Source: Candidatus Eremiobacterota bacterium (lineage in GTDB: Bacteria; Vulcanimicrobiota; Vulcanimicrobiia; Vulcanimicrobiales; Vulcanimicrobiaceae). Taken from it: a stretch of 64,000 bases of DNA. The position numbers and the translations under genes were made by a program. The notes beneath the pieces were generated by a model. The model ran no database searches. It saw only the letters and a program-made list of their open reading frames with translations, and was not told the origin of the DNA. Each line of letters begins with the position of its first letter. Position 1 is the first letter of the stretch. The stretch spans positions 1,399,300 to 1,463,299 of the forward strand of contig JAFAYE010000001.1 in the NCBI GenBank assembly GCA_019240525.1. The letters are read 5' to 3'. Below are positions 1 through 6,897 of this stretch, piece after piece.

Positions 1-459
1 CTCGGTATCCTGCTTGACCCCGTAGGCGATGGCGTTGTAAAGCTTGCCGGAAAAACTGACCTTCGTACCGTGCGTCAGATGTCCGCCGTGAGCGAGCGAC
101 ATACCGAGCACGGTGTCGCCGGGCTGCAAGAGCGCCATGAATACGGCCATGTTCGCTTGCGCGCCGGAGTGCGGCTGAACGTTCCCATGTTCGGCGCCAA
201 AAAGCTTTTCGAGGCGCTCGAGCGCGACGTTTTCAGCAATGTCGACCCATTCGCAGCCGCCGTAATACCGCTTGCCGGAATAGCCTTCGGCATATTTGTT
301 GGTCATGACGCAGCCGGTCGCCTCGCGAACGGCGCGGCTGGCATAGTTCTCGGATGCGATCAGCTCGAGGTTCTCGCGCTGGCGGCGCTCTTCGCCCGCG
401 ATGGCGGCAAAGATCTCTGGATCTTGGGTTTCGACGCTGCTACGTGCGAGTATGTCCAT
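1..459 (-). CDS. glyA: Serine hydroxymethyltransferase, N-terminal part
   Basis: The minus strand reads [17 protein letters not shown] from an ATG at 459 and stays open to the window edge, giving the first 153 residues. The segment carries the family signatures [10 protein letters not shown] (about residues 32-41) and [15 protein letters not shown] (54-68), and later [10 protein letters not shown]. The enzyme is a cytoplasmic PLP protein that interconverts serine and glycine with tetrahydrofolate, feeding one-carbon units. The PLP lysine lies beyond the window. A purine-rich GGGAAAAG stretch about 6 bases upstream can serve as ribosome binding site. A short reading frame resembling RpiB ends 13 bases upstream on the same strand; rpiB-glyA is a common bacterial gene pair. 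Identity is certain; only the length is unknown. Confidence 0.97.
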   Translation of the reverse strand, partial: MDILARSSVETQDPEIFAAIAGEERRQRENLELIASENYASRAVREATGCVMTNKYAEGYSGKRYYGGCEWVDIAENVALERLEKLFGAEHGNVQPHSGAQANMAVFMALLQPGDTVLGMSLAHGGHLTHGTKVSFSGKLYNAIAYGVKQDTE

Positions 460-472
460 GCCGTTCTTTTCC

Positions 473-595
473 CTACCGCGTTCCGATAAGCTCTTTGGGG
501 TCGGTTCGCCGGCAAATTCGGCCTCGCTCCATGGCGATGCCGATGCGGTCCTCGCATTCAAATCCGGCGTACTCGGCGCCAAGGGCTATTCTCAT
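473..595 (-). pseudogene. rpiB: Probable internally deleted rpiB (ribose-5-phosphate isomerase B) remnant
   Basis: A 40-codon frame starting at an ATG at 595 begins [13 protein letters not shown], which matches the RpiB N-terminus (family form roughly M+IALGxDHAGFE). Its second half, [13 protein letters not shown], resembles the RpiB C-terminal EGGRHARRVxKI stretch. A normal RpiB has about 140-150 residues, so roughly 100 internal residues would be missing, including the active-site cysteine region. The frame ends in TAG 13 bases before the glyA start, the usual place for rpiB. I infer a gene that lost its middle by in-frame deletion. It could instead be a small protein of its own or a chance match; the C-terminal resemblance is the weaker half. 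Confidence 0.45.
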
Positions 596-619
596 CGGCG
601 TATCGAACCTCGAACGGCG

Positions 620-1333
620 ATGAAGCTTGCCTGCGCGAGCAGTTCGCTTCACCGCGATATAGAGCGCGGCGAGCTTACGCAACTCGAGTTCCTAGACCTT
701 TGCGCGCGCGAGCTCGCCTGCGACGGCGTCGTTTTGGATGTTCGGCATTTTCCGCGGAACGACAACGACTACCTCGCTCAGGTCAAGAAGATGGCAACCG
801 ACCGAGGCCTCACGATTGCAGCGCTCGCCGATCCGGTATTCTTCTCCGCTACGCAATCGTCGATGAGCGAGGTACTCGCACAAGCTGCCGCACTCGGCGC
901 GCCGCTCGTCGCCGCGCCGCTCGCGCGCGAAACGGAGTTCTCCTGGGCCGAGCAGCTTGCGCGGCTCGGCATCGCGACCGGATTGGCAAAAGCGCGGAAC
1001 GTCACCTTGGCTTTGCGCAACGCGGCCGCATCGTTTGCGGCAACGACTCACGACTGCAAGCGCGTTGCCAAAGAAGCGGACTCGGCGTGGTTGCGTTTCG
1101 GGCCCGATCCGGCGCGGTTCGATACTGCTAGCGACGCGCGAGTACTGGCGTCGAACACGGTGTTGCTCTGGAGCGACTTTACCTGCGAGAGTAAAGACTG
1201 CTCCGACATGCTGGATGCGTTTGACGGTTTTCGCGGACATCTCGTCATCGACGATACATCGGGCGCAGCGCCCGTCCCCGAGCTTCGCGATACGGTCGCC
1301 CGCTGGCGAAGGGCAATACTCAACCGCAGATAG
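620..1333 (+). CDS. Xylose-isomerase-like TIM-barrel protein, degenerate
   Basis: A 237-residue protein starting MKLACASSSLHRDIE. Its layout resembles the AP endonuclease 2/xylose-isomerase-like sugar phosphate isomerase/epimerase barrel: an opening strand, the stretch CDGVVLDVRHFP (about 38-49), a central NVTLALRNAAAS segment and a later WLRFGPDPARFDTAS segment. In active members the central strand carries a metal-binding glutamate (LxxEN); here the place reads LALRN, and I cannot find a full set of metal ligands, so catalysis is doubtful. It is about 40 residues shorter than typical members. The ATG at 620 was chosen because upstream codons overlap the antisense glyA region and do not look like this family. 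It diverges from the rpiB remnant with a 24-base gap. Substrate unknown. Confidence 0.7.
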   Translation: MKLACASSSLHRDIERGELTQLEFLDLCARELACDGVVLDVRHFPRNDNDYLAQVKKMATDRGLTIAALADPVFFSATQSSMSEVLAQAAALGAPLVAAPLARETEFSWAEQLARLGIATGLAKARNVTLALRNAAASFAATTHDCKRVAKEADSAWLRFGPDPARFDTASDARVLASNTVLLWSDFTCESKDCSDMLDAFDGFRGHLVIDDTSGAAPVPELRDTVARWRRAILNRR

Positions 1334-1570
1334 CGTCTTGCGGCGTGGATCGAACCTGCGTTCTCGCAGGTGGGTGCGGCCCGGGCGCCGGGCGAGCAGG
1401 CATTCCGCCCAAGCCCGTCCGTCGTATCCGGAGCTGATGCTCCCTCGGTTAACTAAGTCGGTTCGGTACCAGCGCGCGCTGCGCGCTATACGCAGTCGAG
1501 CCTCTCTACCGTAACACCGCCCGTCAAGCGGTGCCGAGGAAGGGCGTCCGCGCGGTTGAAAGCGTGGCCG
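1334..1570. other. Non-coding segment with four perfect hairpins
   Basis: No convincing reading frame lies here. Four perfect inverted repeats occur within 180 bases: ACCTGCG/CGCAGGT at 1354-1371 with a TTCT loop, GGAGC/GCTCC at 1430-1443, AGCGCGC/GCGCGCT at 1471-1487, and CACCGC/GCGGTG at 1515-1533. None is followed by a T-run, so they do not look like intrinsic terminators. The density of stems suggests a structured RNA on either strand or a long structured leader for the operon starting at 1571. The minus strand has GGTTCGATCC at 1347-1356, like a tRNA T-loop, but the flanking stem does not pair. I could not match it to tmRNA, 6S, SRP or RNase P RNA by eye. Confidence 0.4.
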
Positions 1571-2587
1571 ATGCTATCGATTTCGGCCGCGCCCATCGAG
1601 CTGCCGCTACTTCATCCGTTCAAGATCGCGCGCGGGGAAGCCGAGACGGTCGCGAAATCGGTGGTGATCCGAGTGCGTTGCGGGGAGAGCGAAGGCATCG
1701 GTGAAGCGACGCCGATCGAACGATACGGCGAATCGGTTGAAAGCGTGGCGACGTATTTCGAATCACACGCACTCGCCTGCCAAGATCCGTATCATCTCGA
1801 GGCGCTCTTGCACGACGGAATCGCCCCGGCCGCGCGTGCCGGCCTCGACATCGCCTTGCACGATCTCATCGGCAAGGAACTCGGCAAGCCGCTCTACGCG
1901 CTCTTCGGCCTCGATTCCGCAGCGACCCCGGCGACGTCGCGAACGATCGGCATCGCGGCTCCCGACGAAACCCTCCGCAAGCTCGCCGAGGTCGCGGATA
2001 CGCCGATCCTCAAGATTAAGTTGGGTATTGGGAGCCAAGCCGAGCAGATCGAAACGATTGCCGCGATTCGGGCGCGCTACTCCGGAACGATTCGCATCGA
2101 TGCCAATGAAGGCTGGAATGCTCACGATGCGGTGGCGATCCTTCGGGAGCTCGCGCGTTACGAGATCGAGTTTTGCGAGCAACCGATCGAGGCGGGCCAT
2201 CCCGAACAGCTCCGATGGATTCGCGACAGAGTGAACGTGCCGCTCGTGGCCGATGAAGACGCGCTCGTCGCCAGCGATTTGCCGCGACTGCAAGAGTGCG
2301 TTGACGGCGTGAATCTCAAACTTGCAAAAACCGGCGGAATCCGCGGCGCGCTCGCCGCGATTCACACCGCGCGGGCGTTGGGACTCAAGATCATGCTGGG
2401 ATGCATGGTCGAGAGCGCAATTGCCGCGACGGCCGCGGCCCACCTTTCGCCGCTGGCGGACTGGGCCGACCTCGACGGACCGCTGCTGACCGCGCGCGAT
2501 CCGTTTGTTGGAGTGACCTACGATCGCGGAAAACTCGTTCTTCCCGATGCGCCGGGGCTCGGTGTGCGAGAATGCGCGACGGCATGA
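1571..2587 (+). CDS. dgcA: Enolase-superfamily epimerase (dipeptide epimerase / N-acyl-Glu racemase DgcA type)
   Basis: A 338-residue member of the muconate-lactonizing subgroup. An N-terminal capping domain (to about residue 120) is followed by a barrel with all the expected catalytic groups: KIK (K148, K150), metal ligands D177 (IDANEGW), E203 (CEQP) and D228 (ADED), and K250 (NLKLAKTGG). A C-terminal DLDG (300-303) matches the DxD motif that L-Ala-D/L-Glu epimerases use to hold the dipeptide amino group. The reaction is most likely epimerization of L-Ala-D-Glu or racemization of an N-acylated glutamate; the DUF1611 neighbour favours the DgcA-DgcN pairing reported for D-glutamate use. The ATG at 1571 was preferred to a TTG at 1556. 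It overlaps the next gene by ATGA. Confidence 0.85.
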   Translation: MLSISAAPIELPLLHPFKIARGEAETVAKSVVIRVRCGESEGIGEATPIERYGESVESVATYFESHALACQDPYHLEALLHDGIAPAARAGLDIALHDLIGKELGKPLYALFGLDSAATPATSRTIGIAAPDETLRKLAEVADTPILKIKLGIGSQAEQIETIAAIRARYSGTIRIDANEGWNAHDAVAILRELARYEIEFCEQPIEAGHPEQLRWIRDRVNVPLVADEDALVASDLPRLQECVDGVNLKLAKTGGIRGALAAIHTARALGLKIMLGCMVESAIAATAAAHLSPLADWADLDGPLLTARDPFVGVTYDRGKLVLPDAPGLGVRECATA

Positions 2588-3651
2588 GACGCCGCTACGC
2601 GATTCTCGCCATCGATCGCTTCAAAGAGGATGCTAAAACCGCGCACGGAGTGATCCGCTACGGCGCCGATGAGATCGTTGCAGTGATCGATCCATCGCTG
2701 GCGGGACAACGCGTGCGCGACGTGCTCGCGCATCTGGAAAGCGACGCGCCAATCGTCGCGACCGTCGGCGAAGCGCTGGCGTTCTCGCCCACCTCCCTGC
2801 TCATCGGCACGGCGCCCAAAGGCGGCGGCCTTCCTGCGCCCTGGCGCGGGGCGGTCTCCGAGGCGATTGCGGCCCGTTTAGAAATTGTCAGCGGCCTGCA
2901 TGAAATGCTCGACGAGGATCGCGAGTTTCGCGTTGCCGCGCGAGCCGCAGGAACGACGATCTGGGACGTTCGCGAGCCGCCCGACGTGCCGCTCTTTGCC
3001 GGCGACGTCTATGCCGTCGAGGCGCCTATCTTGCTCACCGTCGGCAACGATTGCGCCGTCGGCAAGATGACCGCATCGCTCGAGCTCGTCCGCGCGGCAA
3101 CGGCGGCGGGGCGAGCGGCGCGCTTCGTTCCCACCGGCCAAACCGGCGTCCTGGTTGCGGGGTGGGGCATTTCGGTCGACCGCGTCGTCGCCGATTTCGC
3201 CGCCGGCGCCGCAGAACAACTCGTACTCTATGCGGCGCACGAGCGAGCCGACCTTATCATCGTCGAGGGACAAGGCGCGATCAACCATCCGGCCTACGCG
3301 GCCGTGACGGTCGCCTTGATGACTGGCTGCGCTCCCGACGCTCTCGTGCTCGTTTGGGATCCTCGACGGCTTCATATCGATCCCTATCCGACGCCGACAC
3401 TCGCCTATGCGCAATCGGTCGCGCTTCACGAACGGCTGCTTGCAGCGGTGAAACCCGCGCCGGTGATCGGCATTGCGCTCAACACGCACGGTCTTTCGGA
3501 ATCGCAAGCGCGCGGCGAGATCGCGCGAGCACGCGAAGCAACCGGATTACCGGCCGACGACCTCGTGCGCTTCGGGGCGGATGCGTTCTACGCGCAGATC
3601 TCGACACGGATCGTGAAGCGCCCGGCGTTGTCGTCGTCAAACGACGGATGA
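2584..3651 (+). CDS. dgcN: DUF1611 family protein, DgcN-like N-acetyltransferase
   Basis: A 355-residue protein with the two-part DUF1611 architecture: an N-terminal Rossmann-like domain (to about 130) and a C-terminal P-loop-like domain with GNDCAVGKM (about 158-166), PTGQTG and IVEGQGAINHPAY. Characterized relatives called DgcN are reported to acetylate D-glutamate so that the partner epimerase DgcA can racemize it. That assignment is family knowledge applied by context, since the immediate upstream neighbour is an enolase-superfamily epimerase. The start at 2584 overlaps the upstream stop as ATGA; another ATG four codons earlier is possible. It overlaps the downstream lipoprotein in the same way, so the three genes are probably co-translated. 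Confidence 0.82.
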   Translation: MRRRYAILAIDRFKEDAKTAHGVIRYGADEIVAVIDPSLAGQRVRDVLAHLESDAPIVATVGEALAFSPTSLLIGTAPKGGGLPAPWRGAVSEAIAARLEIVSGLHEMLDEDREFRVAARAAGTTIWDVREPPDVPLFAGDVYAVEAPILLTVGNDCAVGKMTASLELVRAATAAGRAARFVPTGQTGVLVAGWGISVDRVVADFAAGAAEQLVLYAAHERADLIIVEGQGAINHPAYAAVTVALMTGCAPDALVLVWDPRRLHIDPYPTPTLAYAQSVALHERLLAAVKPAPVIGIALNTHGLSESQARGEIARAREATGLPADDLVRFGADAFYAQISTRIVKRPALSSSNDG

Positions 3652-5270
3652 GGCGCCATTGCGCGCTTGCCGTGGCGCTCGCATTGTTGCTGCCCGAGTC
3701 CGGCTGCGTACATGGGGAGAGGGCAGCGAGTTCGGGGCGAAATTCGTGGACCGTTCCGGGTGTGCTGCGACTGGGCGAAGCCGAAGAGCCCGACAGTCTC
3801 AATCTGATGTTTGGCCATACCGAGGCCACTGACGACATCGCCGGACTGCTCTTCTCATTCGTGTTGCGCTATGATGCTCGCGGCAACTACATTCCCGATC
3901 TTGCGACCGTCGTGCCGACGACGAACAACGGAGGCATTAGCGCCGACGGAAAACGTATCGTCGTCCATTTGCGACACGGCGTCAGGTGGGCGGATGGTGC
4001 GCCGCTCACCGCGGCAGATTGGCTCTTTACCTATCGGGCGGTCATGAACCCGGCAAACAACGTGAAGACGCGTTATGGGTGGGACGCGATCGCTTCGGCC
4101 AGCGCACCTGACCCGTACACGATCCTCCTTCGCCTAAAACGCCCAAACGTCGAAGTGCTCGGTAATCTCGCATTTGGCGGAGCCGCGTATCCACCGCTTC
4201 CCGCGCATCTGCTGGGCAACGTTCCGAATCTCAATACGGCGGCTTTCAACGAGCATCCGCTCTCGAGTGGGCCCTACCTCCTCAAGGAGTGGAACCACGG
4301 CTCGTCGCTAATTTTCGTCCCGAATCCGCGCTACTTTCGCGGCGCGCCAAAGCTGCGCGAGGTCGTCTGGAAAATCGTTCCCGACGTCAACACGCTCTTC
4401 AACCAACTCGCGACTCACGAGATCGACGTTTATCGCAACGTGAGCCCAAATGCGATCGCGCGCCTTGGCGAAATTCACGGCCTGACGGTCGATCGCGGCC
4501 TGATCGCCGATTGGCGTCACCTCGGCATCAACATGAGCCGTCCGCAACTCGCCGACGCACTCGTTCGGCGCGCAGTCGCCGAAGCGGTCGATTGGAAACG
4601 CATCAACGACACGGTTTTTCACGGCATCGATCAACTCGCCGTCTCCGACATCTTTCCGCAGTCATGGGCGGCGCCAGTCCTGCCACCGTACCGCTACGAT
4701 CCAGCCGACGCAAAGCGTTTGCTTCAGCGAGCCGGTTGGAAACCAGACGCGACCGGCATCCTGCATAAAGGTCCGCTCGCGATGCACCTCGCGATTTACG
4801 CGACGACGGGTCACCAAGAGAACACCGAGTCGCAAGTTTTGATCCAGTCGATGCTCCGCGCGGTCGGGATCGACGTGGCCGTCCGAAACTATCCCGGAAG
4901 CTATCTCTTTGCCGCCGATGGGCCGCTCTACACCGGCAAATACGATCTCGAGTGGTCGATAGAAACCAACGGTCCCGACCCCGATAACGCGGGCAGCTGG
5001 AACGGCGATTTTATTCCTCCTCGCGGGGCCAATACGTCGTGGCTGAACGATCCGGTGGTCAACGCGACCAGCGCCGCGGCCGCAGCGACGTTCGACGTCG
5101 CCACTCGAAAGCGGCTCTATCAACGCGAAGAGGAGCGCATCCGCGAGCTCGTCCCAGCGGTCTTCTTTAGCTGGCGCATGAATTACACCGCCACGAATAG
5201 CGATCTCAAACACTACGTGCCCGCCGCCTTCATCGGCGATACGTGGAATTGCTGGCAATGGAGCATTTGA
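3648..5270 (+). CDS. Peptide-binding lipoprotein of an ABC importer (SBP_bac_5)
   Basis: A 540-residue extracytoplasmic solute-binding protein of the oligopeptide/dipeptide family. After a short basic start and a hydrophobic stretch (ALAVALALLL) it has LPESGC, a poor but plausible lipobox placing the lipidated cysteine near residue 21. The mature part has the family order: LRLGEAEEPDSLNLMF, then VVHLRHGVRWADGAPLTAAD, SSGPYLLKEW, and the late DNAGSWNGDF region. It should bind peptides or similar ligands for an importer whose permease and ATPase genes are not in the window. The ATG at 3648 overlaps the dgcN stop by four bases. Association with the epimerase and DgcN suggests ligands containing D-amino acids, an inference only. 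Confidence 0.88.
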   Translation: MRRHCALAVALALLLPESGCVHGERAASSGRNSWTVPGVLRLGEAEEPDSLNLMFGHTEATDDIAGLLFSFVLRYDARGNYIPDLATVVPTTNNGGISADGKRIVVHLRHGVRWADGAPLTAADWLFTYRAVMNPANNVKTRYGWDAIASASAPDPYTILLRLKRPNVEVLGNLAFGGAAYPPLPAHLLGNVPNLNTAAFNEHPLSSGPYLLKEWNHGSSLIFVPNPRYFRGAPKLREVVWKIVPDVNTLFNQLATHEIDVYRNVSPNAIARLGEIHGLTVDRGLIADWRHLGINMSRPQLADALVRRAVAEAVDWKRINDTVFHGIDQLAVSDIFPQSWAAPVLPPYRYDPADAKRLLQRAGWKPDATGILHKGPLAMHLAIYATTGHQENTESQVLIQSMLRAVGIDVAVRNYPGSYLFAADGPLYTGKYDLEWSIETNGPDPDNAGSWNGDFIPPRGANTSWLNDPVVNATSAAAAATFDVATRKRLYQREEERIRELVPAVFFSWRMNYTATNSDLKHYVPAAFIGDTWNCWQWSI

Positions 5271-6172
5271 CGCAGCCGGCGTTCGCGCAAACGTTTCGCG
5301 ATCGTGAGCTGGCGCGTCTGCGCTTCGAGCCGGCCCGGTGCGGAGTGTTGAGCTGGAACACGCATGCGACGAGCGGACGCCTCGCGTTTCGCCTCTTGCG
5401 CGCGGGTCGACCGGCGGGCGACTGGCTCGACCTCGCGGAGTGGCGTCCGAGCGGCTCCAAATCGTTCAGCCCCGAGCACGAGGGAACGAAGGTTGACGTT
5501 GACGTGATTCGAGCGGTGCAACCTTTTGACGGCATAGAAGTACGCGCCGCGGGCGTGGAGTTCGAGTTGGTTTCGTTCTCATCGCCCGTTCGCGCACGGC
5601 CGTCGCTGCCGTATGCGCGCGAGGCGCACATTCTCGACGTGCCGGCACGCTCCCAATACGATAGCCCGCCTCCGCTTGATGCCTCATATAACGACGGACG
5701 CGGCTGGTGCAGCCCCACAAGCCTCTCGATGATCCATGCATTCCACGGTATCGATCATTCGATCGCGCAAACCGCGCGCGCCGTCTTCGATCGCGCCTAT
5801 AACGGCACCGGAAATTGGAGCTTCAACATGGCATTCAGCGGCCGGTTGGGATTGCGCGGCGTCGTTGCGCATCTTTGCAATCTCGATCAGGCCGCGCGCT
5901 TGATCGAACGAAATTTGCCGCTTGCGATCTCGTACTCCTGGCGCGAGGGAGAGCTCCCCGGCGCACCACTGCCGCACTCCGACGGCCACTTGGTCGTGCT
6001 CTGCGGATTTACGCGCGACGGTGATTGTGCAATCAACGACCCGGCCGCGCGCAACGTACGCGTCGTCTATCCTCGCAAGGCCGTGGAGCACATCTGGCAG
6101 CGCAACGAAGGCGTCGCCTACGTCGTCGCACCGATCGGCATCGAGTATGCCGACGTTCTCGCATGCGTTTAG
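5258..6172 (+). CDS. C39-like papain-fold cysteine peptidase
   Basis: A 304-residue protein. The C-terminal half is a C39_2-type peptidase with a complete catalytic set: oxyanion glutamine Q133 (RSQYDS), C151 (RGWCSPTS), H244 (SDGHLVVL) and D261 in INDPAA. The first 110 residues form a separate, probably beta-rich region (FEPARCGVLSWNTHAT onward) of a type often found before this peptidase domain. I see no signal peptide or membrane segment, so it is either cytoplasmic or exported by an unusual route. The ATG at 5258 overlaps the end of the solute-binding protein by 13 bases; a GTG 15 bases earlier is also possible. It may trim imported peptides; the substrate is unknown. Confidence 0.82.
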   Translation: MEHLTQPAFAQTFRDRELARLRFEPARCGVLSWNTHATSGRLAFRLLRAGRPAGDWLDLAEWRPSGSKSFSPEHEGTKVDVDVIRAVQPFDGIEVRAAGVEFELVSFSSPVRARPSLPYAREAHILDVPARSQYDSPPPLDASYNDGRGWCSPTSLSMIHAFHGIDHSIAQTARAVFDRAYNGTGNWSFNMAFSGRLGLRGVVAHLCNLDQAARLIERNLPLAISYSWREGELPGAPLPHSDGHLVVLCGFTRDGDCAINDPAARNVRVVYPRKAVEHIWQRNEGVAYVVAPIGIEYADVLACV

Positions 6173-6897
6173 GCGAAATTCAGGCCAACGTCATCGGCTG
6201 CGAGCGCTGCCCCGAGCTGCGCACGTACGCCGCCAGAGTAGCGCGCGAGCGCAAACGCGCGCATCGCGACTGCAACTACTGGGGGAAGCCCGTTCCCTCG
6301 TTCGGCGATCCACGCGCTCGCATTCTACTCGTCGGGCTGGCTCCCGGCGCCCATGGCAGCAACCGGACTGGCCGACCCTTTACCGGCGACGCCTCGGGGT
6401 CGTTTCTCTATCCCGCGCTCTATCGCGCCGGCTTAGCGTCGCGAGCCGACGCCATCGACCGAAACGACGGGATGGCGCTCCACGACTGCTTCATCACGGC
6501 GGCCGCGCGGTGCGCTCCACCACAGAATAAACCGACTCCGGCGGAGCTGCGCAACTGTTTTCCCTATCTGCTGCAGGAGTTTGACGCATTGCCAAACCTG
6601 CGCGTTATGATCGCGCTTGGCGCCGTCGCCTTTTCTGCAATCTTGAAGGTGCTGCGCGAACGTGATTTCGCGTTCGATTCGCGCGACGCACGCTTTGCCC
6701 ACGGCGCCGAATTGCCGGCACGCAGAGGCGCCCGGAGCGTCGTCGTGATCGTCTCCTACCATCCAAGTCGACAGAATACGAACACGGGCAAGCTCACCAC
6801 GCCAATGTTCGACGCCATTTTCAGCCGGGCGAACGAGATTCTAAATGAAGATCGCGCAGCAGCTGCTCCGGAACGGCGCTCGGAGCGTCCATCATGA
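6163..6897 (+). CDS. Uracil-DNA glycosylase, family 5 (UDGb)
   Basis: A 244-residue DNA repair enzyme that removes uracil (and in some relatives other deaminated bases) from DNA. Motif A is GLAPGAHGSNRTGRPFTGD (58-76), with the alanine that family 5 has in place of the catalytic aspartate, and motif B is YHPSRQNTNTG (199-209). Four cysteines, C13, C16, C117 and C132, are placed as in iron-sulfur-cluster UDGs. The start at 6163 overlaps the C39 gene by 10 bases. The last 18 or so residues (NEDRAAAAPERR onward) pass the usual family end and run antisense to the 3' end of aspS, a 77-base convergent overlap. Confidence 0.93.
   Translation: MRLGEIQANVIGCERCPELRTYAARVARERKRAHRDCNYWGKPVPSFGDPRARILLVGLAPGAHGSNRTGRPFTGDASGSFLYPALYRAGLASRADAIDRNDGMALHDCFITAAARCAPPQNKPTPAELRNCFPYLLQEFDALPNLRVMIALGAVAFSAILKVLRERDFAFDSRDARFAHGAELPARRGARSVVVIVSYHPSRQNTNTGKLTTPMFDAIFSRANEILNEDRAAAAPERRSERPS

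Noticed and set aside
1340-1372. Minus-strand GGTTCGATCC resembling a tRNA or tmRNA T-loop
   Set aside because: The five-base T-stem has two mismatches, no acceptor stem or CCA partner can be found, and no tag frame ending in alanines is visible, so neither tRNA nor tmRNA is supported.
1515-1525. Near-match ACACCGCCCGTCA (from 1513) to the conserved 3' region of 16S rRNA
   Set aside because: Only about 13 bases agree; flanks on both sides do not resemble rRNA, and the bases form part of a local hairpin.
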